Assembly: GCF_003337375.1 (NCBI RefSeq)
Contig: NZ_QPJD01000015.1
Coordinates: forward strand, 62,001 to 126,000
Source: Paenibacillus prosopidis
GTDB lineage: Bacteria > Bacillota > Bacilli > Paenibacillales > Paenibacillaceae
Direction of reading: 5' to 3'
Length of the DNA stretch: 64,000 nt
Below, one piece after another: positions 54,527-63,155 of this stretch. The translations under genes were made by a program, and so were the position numbers. The notes beneath the pieces are model-generated. The model had not been told where the DNA came from and did no database searches. It saw only the letters and a list, made by a program, of their open reading frames with translations. How positions within the stretch are numbered: the stretch's first letter is position 1; each line of letters starts with the position of its first letter.

Positions 54527-57500
54527 TTATTTGACAATAATAGCGCCTTCTCCCAGCAGCTCCTCGATAGCACCGATTAGCTGCGGTGAAGGCTTTACGC
54601 GATAACTGTCGCTAAGCGCGATCGACTTTTGGTCTTGTTCATAGAACAGAACGGTATCCAGTTGACCGGAATGGTCTGCCAGAAGCAATTTCAGCTTTGC
54701 CAGCACAGCAGGCTGCTCATTTGCTGCAACGATCTTGATGTAAACCCGTTGACGCTTACGCTCAGCAGGGGTTTGGCGCTGCAGCGCAGCTTGTTCCGCT
54801 TGGACTTGTCCTTGCGGTGCATGACCTTGTGAAACCGCCCGCACTGCTGCTGCCCCCCCAGTTGCCATGCGTGCTGCGCGAGCTTGCGCTTGCTTCTGCA
54901 GCCTCCGAACCTGCTCCGCAAGATCCTGCCCAGGGAGCCCAATCGGGACGACGTCCTCAACGATCAGCTTATAATCGTCATCCTGCTGCTGAACGGTCCC
55001 CTGCACGATTGCCAGACCGCCCTTCTCGAGCTTGCTCCCGCACCGTTTCCATACCGACGGAAACACGACCGCTTCCACACGCATAATACGATCCTCTAGC
55101 TCAAGGAAACCCATTGCATGACCCTTCTTATTCGTAAACGGCTTCAGCGAGACGATCATCACGCCGACGATCGCGACCGCTCCGTCCTTCGCATCGCTTA
55201 GCTCGACTAGTCGATCGAGACCAAGGTGCGCCAGCTGCTGCTCCGCATCATCCAGCGGATGCCCGGACAAATAAAGTCCAAGCAGCTCCCGCTCCAGATC
55301 CAGCTTCTGTCCGGTCGTATAAGGACGCACATCAGGCAGCTCGACATCCCAATTTTGCACCTCGTCGAAGCCGAACAGCTCAATCTGCAGCTCTTCGCGT
55401 TCTTTACGCCATTTAACGGCGGTTTCCACCGTTTCCTCAAGCGCTGCAAGCAGCTGAGCCCGGTGTCCGGGAAGCGAATCACATGCTCCCGCTTGAATAA
55501 GCGATTCCAGAACCCGTTTATTCACGACGCGCAGATCGACCCGCTGGCACAAATCCAGCAAGCTGCCGAATGGCCGCTCGCTGCGCTCCTTTTGCAGCGC
55601 TTCAATCGCCTGCGTACCGACATTCTTGATTGCCGCCAGCCCGAAGCGAACGGCTTTGGCCTCGGGTGTAAAGGAAACACTGCTTTCATTCACGTCAGGC
55701 GGCAAAACTTCGATGCCCATGCGTCGGCATTCGTCCACATATTCAGCTGTTTTACGCTGGTTGCCGGTCACTGATGCCAGCATGGATGCCATAAAAGGAA
55801 CGGGATAATGGGCTTTCAACCATGCGGTCTGGAACGCAAGCACGCCGTAGGCCGCCGCATGCGCCCGAGGGAAGCCGTAATCGGCAAATCGCACAATCAT
55901 ATCGTATACATGGTTTGCATCCGACTCTGAATAGCCCTGCTCCAGACTTCCCTTCACAAAGTGGGCCCGTTCCTCATCGAGCACCTCCCGCTTCTTCTTG
56001 GAAACGGCTCGCCGCAGCAAATCCGCTTCCCCAAGCGAGAAGCCTGCCATCAATGATGCGATTTGCATAATTTGTTCCTGATACACGATAATGCCGTACG
56101 TATCGGCAAGCAAAGGCTCAAGCGTAGGATGAGGATACTCGACGTTTACAAGCCCGTGCTTGCCTTGAATATACTTCGGTATAAACTCCATTGGGCCCGG
56201 GCGGTACAAAGCGAGCACCGAGACGATATCCTCGAATTCGGTAGGCTTCAAATCGCGCAGGACGCGCCGCACTCCCGCTGACTCCAGCTGGAATATCCCC
56301 GTCGTATCGCCGCGGCCAAGCATCGTATACGTTTCGGGATCGGCATCGTTAATCAAACGAAAATCGATCTCTTTACTATACAGCTCTTTTACCCAGTGCA
56401 GCGTCCGCTCCAGTATGGACAGCGTGCGCAAGCCGAGGAAATCCATTTTGAGAAGTCCGATCGCCTCCAGATGCTCCATCGAATATTGCGTCAGTGGTAT
56501 GCGTTCGCTTCCCGTTTGAAGAGGTGCGTAATTGGTCAGCGGCTCTTGCGAGATGACTACGCCTGCCGCATGCGTCGAGGCATGACGCGGCATCCCTTCC
56601 ACCTTCAGCGCCATTTGCATCATAGCAGCCGTCTTCGGCTGTCGCTCGCATGCTTCGCGCAGATCCGCGCTGACGCGTTGCGCCTCTTCAAGCGTAATGC
56701 CGAGCTGGTTCGGAATGAGCTTAGCCGCACGGTCTACCTCCTGAAACGGAACGTTCATCGCCCGGCCGACATCCCGCACGGCAGCCTTCGCTGCCATCGT
56801 ACCGAACGTAATAATTTGCGCAACGTGCTCTTCCCCGTATTTGGCAGCGACATAAGCGATGACCTCATCACGGCGCTCGTCATTGAAGTCAATATCGATA
56901 TCCGGCATAGATATGCGTTCAGGATTCAGAAACCGTTCAAACAAAAGCTTGTACTTTATCGGATCCACATCGGTAATGCGAAGTGTGTAAGCAACCAAGC
57001 TCCCGGCAGAAGATCCTCTTCCCGGACCTGTTCGGATTCCGCGTTCATGTGCGAACCGTATGAAATCCCAGACGATCAAAAAATAATCGCTAAAACCCAT
57101 TTTTTCGATAACAGACAGCTCGTACTCAAGGCGTTTTTCCGCTTGTATACGAAAGTCCGCATCAGTCGCCCATTCAGAAAGACCGGCATATCGTGCGGTC
57201 AAGCCATCGCGGCAAAGAACTCTCAAATATTCCGCTGAGCTCATTCCTGCCGGCACCGGTCTGAATACCGGTAATGGGGCGCGTCCAAGCTTCAGCTCGA
57301 AGTCGCATTTCTCCGCGATTTCCACCGTATGCTCCAGCGCTTCCGGAACATGGCGGTACAGCATCCCCATTTCGTCCGCGCTTTTCATATACAGCTGATC
57401 TGTCAGCATGCGCATCCGGTCGGCATCGTCAACCGTTTTGCCTGTTCCGATGCAAAGCAGCACATCCTGCACGGCTGCGTCCTCAGCCCGCAAATAATGA

Positions 57501-58132
57501 ACATCGTTCGTAGCCGCCAGCTTGATGCCGGTCTCGCGTGCAAGCTCGATCATCGCGGAGGCCACCTTCTTCTGATCCAGCATGCCGTGATCCTGCAGTT
57601 CCAAATAGAAGTCGTCTCCGAAAATATCCTGGTAGCGCAATGCGGCCCGCCGCGCTTCATCACGGCGGTCATGCAGCAGATGCTTCGATATTTCGCCTTT
57701 CAGGCAGGAGCTTAAGCAGACCAGTCCTTCCGAATGCTCCCGCAGCACATCCAGATCGATTCGCGGCTTGTAATGGAATCCTTCCAAATGACCGATCGAG
57801 CTAAGCTTCATCAGGTTCCGGTAGCCGGTTTCATTTTTGGCGAGCGCAATCAAATGATAGATAGGGTTATCCTTGCGCGTCCCTTTGTCAAAGCGTGATC
57901 CGGTCGTTAAGTACAGCTCGCAGCCGATTATAGGCTTGATGCCATGAGCCCGGCAAGCGCGGTAAAACGGCACTGCTCCGTACATGACGCCGTGATCGGT
58001 CAGCGCGAGCGCCTTCATGCCAAGCTCTGCGGCTCTCGCCGCAAGATCGCGGATTCTCGCGGCGCCGTCGAGAAGGCTGTATTCGCTGTGGACGTGCAAA
58101 TGCACGAAAGTTTGTTCGTTATTACCGCTCAT
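54527..58132 (-). CDS. dnaE: DNA polymerase III alpha subunit DnaE
   Basis: Replicative polymerase of 1201 residues. The PHP domain starts at residue 10 (HLHVHSEYSLLDG), the catalytic aspartates are in PDIDIDF (D411, D413, D415), then the fingers and the helix-hairpin-helix region, and an OB domain (about 990-1065). A Gln/Ala-rich linker (about 1065-1128) precedes the last 73 residues and looks lineage-specific. As in B. subtilis it is divergent from ytrH-ytrI. In organisms with PolC, DnaE extends RNA primers. Confidence 0.97.
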   Translation of the reverse strand: MSGNNEQTFVHLHVHSEYSLLDGAARIRDLAARAAELGMKALALTDHGVMYGAVPFYRACRAHGIKPIIGCELYLTTGSRFDKGTRKDNPIYHLIALAKNETGYRNLMKLSSIGHLEGFHYKPRIDLDVLREHSEGLVCLSSCLKGEISKHLLHDRRDEARRAALRYQDIFGDDFYLELQDHGMLDQKKVASAMIELARETGIKLAATNDVHYLRAEDAAVQDVLLCIGTGKTVDDADRMRMLTDQLYMKSADEMGMLYRHVPEALEHTVEIAEKCDFELKLGRAPLPVFRPVPAGMSSAEYLRVLCRDGLTARYAGLSEWATDADFRIQAEKRLEYELSVIEKMGFSDYFLIVWDFIRFAHERGIRTGPGRGSSAGSLVAYTLRITDVDPIKYKLLFERFLNPERISMPDIDIDFNDERRDEVIAYVAAKYGEEHVAQIITFGTMAAKAAVRDVGRAMNVPFQEVDRAAKLIPNQLGITLEEAQRVSADLREACERQPKTAAMMQMALKVEGMPRHASTHAAGVVISQEPLTNYAPLQTGSERIPLTQYSMEHLEAIGLLKMDFLGLRTLSILERTLHWVKELYSKEIDFRLINDADPETYTMLGRGDTTGIFQLESAGVRRVLRDLKPTEFEDIVSVLALYRPGPMEFIPKYIQGKHGLVNVEYPHPTLEPLLADTYGIIVYQEQIMQIASLMAGFSLGEADLLRRAVSKKKREVLDEERAHFVKGSLEQGYSESDANHVYDMIVRFADYGFPRAHAAAYGVLAFQTAWLKAHYPVPFMASMLASVTGNQRKTAEYVDECRRMGIEVLPPDVNESSVSFTPEAKAVRFGLAAIKNVGTQAIEALQKERSERPFGSLLDLCQRVDLRVVNKRVLESLIQAGACDSLPGHRAQLLAALEETVETAVKWRKEREELQIELFGFDEVQNWDVELPDVRPYTTGQKLDLERELLGLYLSGHPLDDAEQQLAHLGLDRLVELSDAKDGAVAIVGVMIVSLKPFTNKKGHAMGFLELEDRIMRVEAVVFPSVWKRCGSKLEKGGLAIVQGTVQQQDDDYKLIVEDVVPIGLPGQDLAEQVRRLQKQAQARAARMATGGAAAVRAVSQGHAPQGQVQAEQAALQRQTPAERKRQRVYIKIVAANEQPAVLAKLKLLLADHSGQLDTVLFYEQDQKSIALSDSYRVKPSPQLIGAIEELLGEGAIIVK

Positions 58133-58272
58133 CGCATCCGTTCCTTTCCGCTTCGTCCAATTAAGTTAGCTCTATTTTATCATAATAGAGCAGGACACGC
58201 CCATAGAATGGTAGTAGAGCACAAGCTATCGAAGTGGGCGTTGCTTCGCAAAACTTTATAGGAGGTCTAATG

Positions 58273-58599
58273 ATGAGTTACTTTCTGTCCAAGGCGGGAC
58301 TTGATTTCTTCATAGCGTTCGGTGTAGTCATAGGAGGATCGATGCTGGCGGGGATAGGATCGGTATTCATGCTGCTGCCGCCTGGTGATACCATGCTCGA
58401 TACGGCAGCAAGGCTGAAAATATGGGCTATTGTAGCTGCCATAGGCGGATCGATTGATCCTGTTCGTGTCATTGAGAGCAACATCACTGCTGGTCAATTG
58501 TCGCCTGCCGCACAGCAGATCTGTTTTATTATCATTGCTTTTCTTGGGGCGCATTTAGGAACGGAGCTAGTCCGGCTAATTTGTAAGGGAGCCGCTTAA
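58273..58599 (+). CDS. ytrH: Sporulation membrane protein YtrH
   Basis: A 108-residue membrane protein with three hydrophobic segments (about 10-32, 45-65, 80-100). In B. subtilis ytrH is made in the mother cell under sigma-E and helps spore assembly. ATG 58273 has the better spacing from AGGAGGT than ATG 58270. It is followed at once by ytrI. Confidence 0.88.
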   Translation: MSYFLSKAGLDFFIAFGVVIGGSMLAGIGSVFMLLPPGDTMLDTAARLKIWAIVAAIGGSIDPVRVIESNITAGQLSPAAQQICFIIIAFLGAHLGTELVRLICKGAA

Positions 58600-58602
58600 G
58601 CC

Positions 58603-59121
58603 ATGCGGGTGCCGCCGTTTGAACGTTACGTGAAAGGAATGCAGATGTTTGGAGTGTTGTTGCTGGGCATTATTATCGGGGCGGTCATATATAATTCTAT
58701 TTTTATGGCGCGATTTCAGGCCTTGATAACTTTGAAGAGTGAACTGGAGGTACAACTGGAGCAATACGAGCAGGATATAAAAGGGTTAAAGCAATTCAAA
58801 AATCAGCATACAGTCATCAAAAGCGTGCTTCCCCGTATCGAAAAGGAGACCGGTCAAAAGTCTGGCAGGCCGAATCTCGATCAAGTAACGGAAGCCGAGC
58901 TGATAAAACGAATAAAAGAGGATCTAAGCAGCTTTCTTGGTCGAAGCATATATGAAATAGATTCCGACGCAAGGCTGGCGCGAACGCTGCTGGAACGGAA
59001 AGTGTACAGCGACGTGAATAACAAAGACTACAGCATTGAAGTGAAGACTGCACTTGTGGTAGATAACGCCCTGCAAGTGTGGGTTGCGGTCCGCAACTAT
59101 GCGAAGCCTCCTTCTTCCTAA
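58603..59121 (+). CDS. ytrI: Sporulation membrane protein YtrI
   Basis: A 172-residue protein with one N-terminal membrane segment (about 15-34), then a coiled coil (about 40-70, LKSELEVQLEQYEQDIKGLK) and a small globular end, so most of it should face outside. It is coupled to ytrH, three bases downstream. In B. subtilis nrnA follows; here ytpI does. Confidence 0.87.
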   Translation: MRVPPFERYVKGMQMFGVLLLGIIIGAVIYNSIFMARFQALITLKSELEVQLEQYEQDIKGLKQFKNQHTVIKSVLPRIEKETGQKSGRPNLDQVTEAELIKRIKEDLSSFLGRSIYEIDSDARLARTLLERKVYSDVNNKDYSIEVKTALVVDNALQVWVAVRNYAKPPSS

Positions 59122-59202
59122 GCGCGCAGCAGCTTTTCGTGATACAATAGATGCTGATTTCACTATGCTGCATTAACGCATAAATAAAGGAGCTGCTTCA
59201 CA

Positions 59203-59499
59203 ATGGATCAACTTATACAATGGCTGTTAGCGCCAGGCATCCTAATTTCACTTGTGTTCTCGGTCATTTTCAGCTTCAAATCACGCCGTTCCGCCGATGC
59301 CAGGATGCGCGGCATATATGCTGCCAGAATGAATATTTGCATGGGCATCATGCTGCTGATTATCGCATTGGTCCAGCTGTTTCTATCAGCCGAGTCCACT
59401 CTCCGAATTGTCATAGGCGCCTTGTTCATGGTGCTCGGGGTGTTCAATCTATTTGCTGGCCTCCGCAACCTTAGCCTATATCGCACCATGAAAAGCTAG
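59203..59499 (+). CDS. ytpI: YtpI-family membrane protein
   Basis: A 98-residue membrane protein with three hydrophobic segments (about 7-25, 44-64, 66-86). It matches the YtpI family in length and order of segments; function unknown. It stands after ytrI and converges on ytoI with only seven bases between the stops. Confidence 0.8.
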   Translation: MDQLIQWLLAPGILISLVFSVIFSFKSRRSADARMRGIYAARMNICMGIMLLIIALVQLFLSAESTLRIVIGALFMVLGVFNLFAGLRNLSLYRTMKS

Positions 59500-59506
59500 A
59501 CGGCCA

Positions 59507-60862
59507 TCAATAGGGATCAATCATTTGGGCCGTCATCATCGCCTTGGCGGCCAATCCTTGCGGGTCCAAAACTTCGATTTCCAGCTTCGTAAATTTGCGG
59601 CTCATTTCCAGCGCCCTCGGTATGATCGAAATTTCACTGTCAATATGAACCGGCCTAACAAAATAAGTGGTCATGCTCTCAAGCAAATAATCACGCTTCG
59701 CAGTTTCCCGGATCATTCTCCGCGCTGCCTGCGTCATTAATGTGGCGAGCAGCCCCTCCGAGACCATTCCGAGCGCTCCGGACATTTGCGGCGTAATCGA
59801 CCCTTTGTAAGCAATGCCTAATTCATCTTGACCGTTTACGCTTGTTGAAGCCATAAAGCCCGTCCACATTAAGTCCTCGAAGGTTTCTCCCGATTCAGGC
59901 TGCTTGCCTGCAAAACGCATCGCATCCAGCACTTCCTGTCTTGTAACGACGCCTAGCAGCTTACGGTGCCTATCTACAATCGGCAGCAAATCGATCCCCT
60001 CCGCTGCCATTGTGTGCGCTGCCGAAGTAACGCTAATGTTAGGTGCTGCCGTGATCGGCTGCCGCGTCATCAGCTTGTCGACGACGGTATCTTCAGGCGA
60101 GCCTACAGCATCCTTAGCCGTCATCATCCCGACAACCCTGCTTCTCTCATCAACTACAGGAAAACGGGAATAGCCGGTCTCTTGCGAAAGCTTGTGAAAG
60201 TTCGATACGGTATGTCCACTTTGCAGAACGTCAGCAGGGCGGCTGAACGTTACGATATCCTCAATCAGCATAATTTTCCGTTTAATAAGCCGGTCGTACA
60301 TCGCACGGTTAATCATCGAAGCGACCGTAAAGGTATCATGGCGGGATGACAAGATTGGCAGCGACCGTTCGTCGGCTAGTTTGATCACTTCCGGGCTTGG
60401 CTCAAAGCCGCCCGTAATCAGAACGCCAGCCCCCTCCTCGAGCGCGCAACGATGCGCACCGACACGGTTACCGACAATAAGCAGGCTGCCCTCGTCAATA
60501 TACCGCAGCATCGCATCGAGCTCCATTGCACCGATAACGAACTTATGCAGCGTTTTCTCTAGTCCTGCCGCACCTCCGAACAATCGGCCTTCAACAATTT
60601 CCGCCACCTCGCCGAAGGTAAGCTGATCCAGCGCCTCCCGCCGTTTCCGGTCGATCCGCACGGTCCCGATACGCTCCTTCGTGCTTACTATTCCGGAGCT
60701 TTCCGCTTCCTTGAACGCTTTGTATGCGGTGCCTTCGCTAACGCCAAGCGCTTTGGCAATTGCCCGCACCGAAATTTTCGTCCCAATCTTCAGGCTCTGT
60801 ATATAATGTAAAATTTGTTCATGCTTCGTTCTGGTCTCGTTCCCCGGTCCGATTGGATCCAT
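59507..60862 (-). CDS. ytoI: CBS- and hot-dog-domain regulator YtoI
   Basis: A 451-residue multi-domain cytoplasmic protein: an N-terminal winged helix (about 8-65, RAIAKALGVSEGTAYKAFKEAE), a DRTGG domain (about 75-185), a pair of CBS domains (about 190-310, KDAVGSPEDTVVDKLMT) and a thioesterase-like hot-dog domain (about 320-450). It may sense an adenylate or acyl ligand; the target is unknown. ATG 60862 has a CGGAGG site. Confidence 0.88.
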   Translation of the reverse strand: MDPIGPGNETRTKHEQILHYIQSLKIGTKISVRAIAKALGVSEGTAYKAFKEAESSGIVSTKERIGTVRIDRKRREALDQLTFGEVAEIVEGRLFGGAAGLEKTLHKFVIGAMELDAMLRYIDEGSLLIVGNRVGAHRCALEEGAGVLITGGFEPSPEVIKLADERSLPILSSRHDTFTVASMINRAMYDRLIKRKIMLIEDIVTFSRPADVLQSGHTVSNFHKLSQETGYSRFPVVDERSRVVGMMTAKDAVGSPEDTVVDKLMTRQPITAAPNISVTSAAHTMAAEGIDLLPIVDRHRKLLGVVTRQEVLDAMRFAGKQPESGETFEDLMWTGFMASTSVNGQDELGIAYKGSITPQMSGALGMVSEGLLATLMTQAARRMIRETAKRDYLLESMTTYFVRPVHIDSEISIIPRALEMSRKFTKLEIEVLDPQGLAAKAMMTAQMIDPY

Positions 60863-60955
60863 TGCTATTCCTCCGTCCAATAAACAATCGTCTTCTTCCT
60901 ATTATAGGAGAAAGCGGGGAGCAAGTCATGTTCATTCCCGTTCTCTATCTAATAA

Positions 60956-61429
60956 TTAAAGATGCCATTGAAGAAGCACCTGCTCTATCTTTAGCTTCCC
61001 GTCGACCAATTCGCCGCCCGCGCCCTTCAGCCTCCATTTTTTGAACAGCTGCTGAATCGTCTGCACATTAATCGCGTCTTCCGCACCGGACATAATAAAA
61101 GACTGCCAATCATATTCGATCGGTAGGGGATAGCGCAATGCTTGAATAGGAAAATGATTGATTTCAATCGTTTGGGGTGGAATTTCTTCATAGGCGCTGG
61201 AAAACAAAAAAGAGTTGTGTTCGCTGTATGGTCTTGAAATAGGATCAGATTGGAGCTCGAGCACGTATTCCACGATTTGGGTATGCGGATTGACGCGGCA
61301 GCTGAAGGAACCGCGAGCCGTTGCGGCTTTGTCAATACGATGTGACAATCGATAAGTGAATCGGACAAGGAAGGGAACATTGCAATAATATGCGCGGACT
61401 TTTCTAAAAAACTCGAATTCGTCAACCAC
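60956..61429 (-). CDS. Hypothetical protein, 157 aa
   Basis: Not recognised. A soluble protein with mixed strands and helices and a tyrosine/phenylalanine-rich N-terminus. I place the start at GTG 61429, eight bases after GAGGAGG (VVDEFEFFRK). The open frame up to 61462 begins with a weak TTG. It is downstream of nothing obvious and may have its own promoter. Confidence 0.6.
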   Translation of the reverse strand: MVDEFEFFRKVRAYYCNVPFLVRFTYRLSHRIDKAATARGSFSCRVNPHTQIVEYVLELQSDPISRPYSEHNSFLFSSAYEEIPPQTIEINHFPIQALRYPLPIEYDWQSFIMSGAEDAINVQTIQQLFKKWRLKGAGGELVDGKLKIEQVLLQWHL

Positions 61430-61578
61430 TCTGCCAGCCTCCTCGCATCCACATAATCGCAATTTATTAATGCTATTACTTTCTATAAAATTGGTAAATT
61501 CACCCTATAAAGGCAATGATACGATTAGAATGATACTTTTTTACACAATTATAGTAAAGAACCCACCTATTAGTCAAT

Positions 61579-61588
61579 GACTATAGTC
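61579..61588 (+). promoter_or_regulatory. Palindrome GACTATAGTC upstream of the XRE gene
   Basis: A perfect 10-bp palindrome 74 bases before the XRE-family ATG, with AGTCA just before and CTATAG again at 61606-61611. It is a candidate operator for the regulator on its own gene; nothing proves binding. Confidence 0.35.
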
Positions 61589-61661
61589 GCTATTTTCAAT
61601 ATGCTCTATAGAATGTTGTTGATAGACAAGGAAAGCTCTATCGTTAGGCTGAGGTGACATT

Positions 61662-62024
61662 ATGAGTGAGATTGCAGGACTAATCGGAGAAAACATTCGT
61701 CTGCTTCGCAAAAAAAGAGGGCTAAGCCAAGAACAGCTGGCATTTAGGGCCGATATAAACGCCTCGTATATGGGACAAGTTGAACGCGGGGAAAAAAATC
61801 CGACGATTGACGTGCTCAGCAAAATCGCGCTGGCGCTTCAAACGCCGATTGAGCAAATCGTAAACGTAATTTCTATTGCTCATGAAGCTGACCACAATGA
61901 TGATAATGATGAAAATGGGTATGCCAATAAAATTGCCCATCAATTAAACGGCTTAAGCTTGAAGGAGCAGGAAGCCGTATACAAATTTGTGAAGCAGCTT
62001 GTTCAATTTAAGGAAATCAATTAA
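61662..62024 (+). CDS. XRE-family helix-turn-helix regulator
   Basis: A 120-residue DNA-binding protein. Residues 5-65 are a Cro/C1-type helix-turn-helix (IGENIRLLRKKRGLSQEQLA, YMGQVERGEKNPTIDVLSKI), and a short acidic linker (HNDDNDEN) leads to a C-terminal helical part. Its layout resembles SinR-like regulators with an added tail. ATG 61662 has a GAGGTG site. An R1 repeat starts six bases after its stop. Confidence 0.88.
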   Translation: MSEIAGLIGENIRLLRKKRGLSQEQLAFRADINASYMGQVERGEKNPTIDVLSKIALALQTPIEQIVNVISIAHEADHNDDNDENGYANKIAHQLNGLSLKEQEAVYKFVKQLVQFKEIN

Positions 62025-62030
62025 TGCTAT

Positions 62031-62132
62031 CAAGTGTAAACGGCTGTCGCCGTCCTTGGCGGCAAAAGCTTGTTTCGCGGTGAAATATAAGCTTATTTAT
62101 AAGTGTGAAATATATAAATGCTTTATATTTTT
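62031..62132 (+). repeat. R1 dispersed structured repeat, copy E
   Basis: A full-length copy (102 bases), with CAAGTG in place of CAAGCG at the start, and the outer AT stem keeping its pairing with one bulge. It fills the gap between the XRE gene and the facing terminator. Confidence 0.88.
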
Positions 62133-62136
62133 AAAA

Positions 62137-62175
62137 AAAGAAGATCCGGCTGGTATATCCCAGCGGATCTTCTTT
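62137..62175 (-). terminator. Intrinsic terminator after the 62215 gene
   Basis: AAAGAAGATCC + GCTGG pairs with CCAGC + GGATCTTCTTT, a 16-bp stem, then CTTTTTTT on the minus strand. Confidence 0.9.
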
Positions 62176-62214
62176 GTCATCATGGTCCAGTTTCTATCTA
62201 AGACTGCCCGCAAT

Positions 62215-62502
62215 CTATCCCCGGACTCTCTTAGAAACGACTGCTTTCTGAAGCAGCCTGCGCTCCCATAGCAGCGCCTTAGCCCTCTTTATACGCTCCA
62301 TCTCCTTGCGCTTCTCGTCATCCATGAGCAGCAGCGCATTAACATGTGCCGTGATGACGACCAGCGCAAAGCCTACCCAGACAAGCCCAAACACACTCGT
62401 CCAATCCCATGGCGCATTAAGCTCAAGACGCGGCAACGCATATATGAGCATCGCAAGCGCAATAAGCAAATACAATAAATGACGGCCTTTTCCTGAAACC
62501 AT
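62215..62502 (-). CDS. Small membrane protein, 95 aa
   Basis: Not recognised. Two hydrophobic segments (about 8-24 and 35-58) are followed by a highly basic cytoplasmic tail (KRKEMERIKRAK). ATG 62502 lies 9-11 bases from GGAGGAG; GTG 62520 is an alternative start without its own site. It has a strong terminator and appears monocistronic. Confidence 0.6.
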   Translation of the reverse strand: MVSGKGRHLLYLLIALAMLIYALPRLELNAPWDWTSVFGLVWVGFALVVITAHVNALLLMDDEKRKEMERIKRAKALLWERRLLQKAVVSKRVRG

Positions 62503-62587
62503 TGCCTTCAACTCCTCCACAAGGTCGTAAGCGGCAGCCTTCTTGTCCGCATGACCATTCTATGAAAGAAGTCCCTAGTATATGACT

Positions 62588-62923
62588 CTAGTCAACAATA
62601 GCCTTCAGCACATCCGACATAATACGGTTAATATCCTCGAATACGACCGCAAAGCGGCGCTCGGCTTCGAGCAGTCGTCCAATTAGCGGATTGAGCGTAA
62701 TGACTTCATACAGCTTGTTCATTTTATCCATATCTTCAGCGGACGGCTCTTCTCCTGCCATCATCTTTTGCTGCAGAAAGTTTTGCCGTTCACGAAAATC
62801 ATCCAGCATCCGTTTCGCATCCGGGTCAGCTTCCGCAGCCTGCTTCGCAGCCTTAAGCTGCATCGCCTCATCGCTTTCCTTCAAGGCTTTGGCTAATTCG
62901 TAAGCTTTGTCATATATATTCAT
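62588..62923 (-). CDS. YheA-like UPF0342/YlbF-YmcA superfamily protein
   Basis: A 111-residue all-helical protein with YELAKALKESDEAMQLK, AKRMLDDFRERQNFLQQKMMAGEEPS and LLEAERRF, which closely resembles B. subtilis YheA. The wider YlbF/YmcA group includes factors that act on RNase Y; that is family context only. ATG 62923 has a GGGAGAG site. In B. subtilis yheA is near yheC and yheD, as here. Confidence 0.83.
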   Translation of the reverse strand: MNIYDKAYELAKALKESDEAMQLKAAKQAAEADPDAKRMLDDFRERQNFLQQKMMAGEEPSAEDMDKMNKLYEVITLNPLIGRLLEAERRFAVVFEDINRIMSDVLKAIVD

Positions 62924-63155
62924 TAAACACTCTCCCATTCTTTGTTTATCTTTTGTTTTATAAGTTCAATCATAACGCTTTAGTACAACCGGAGCCAAGT
63001 CATAAATGGAAAATCTAATGAAAACAACACATGCATCGCTTCTGATTTTGAAGCACAAAGAGATAGATGTCCTCATATGATGAAGTAATTCGTGTAAAAC
63101 ACCTTCAGGCCGCTTACCCCATATCGTCATCCTCCTGCTTGAAAGGAGATTTATG

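Noticed and set aside
56396..57238. 280-codon plus-strand frame over dnaE
   Set aside because: Antisense to the catalytic core of DnaE; no start site and no recognisable domain.
61999..62271. Short plus-strand frame running through R1 copy E
   Set aside because: It begins inside the XRE gene and reads through the repeat and a terminator. Similar peptides appear wherever R1 occurs, so it is a by-product of the repeat.
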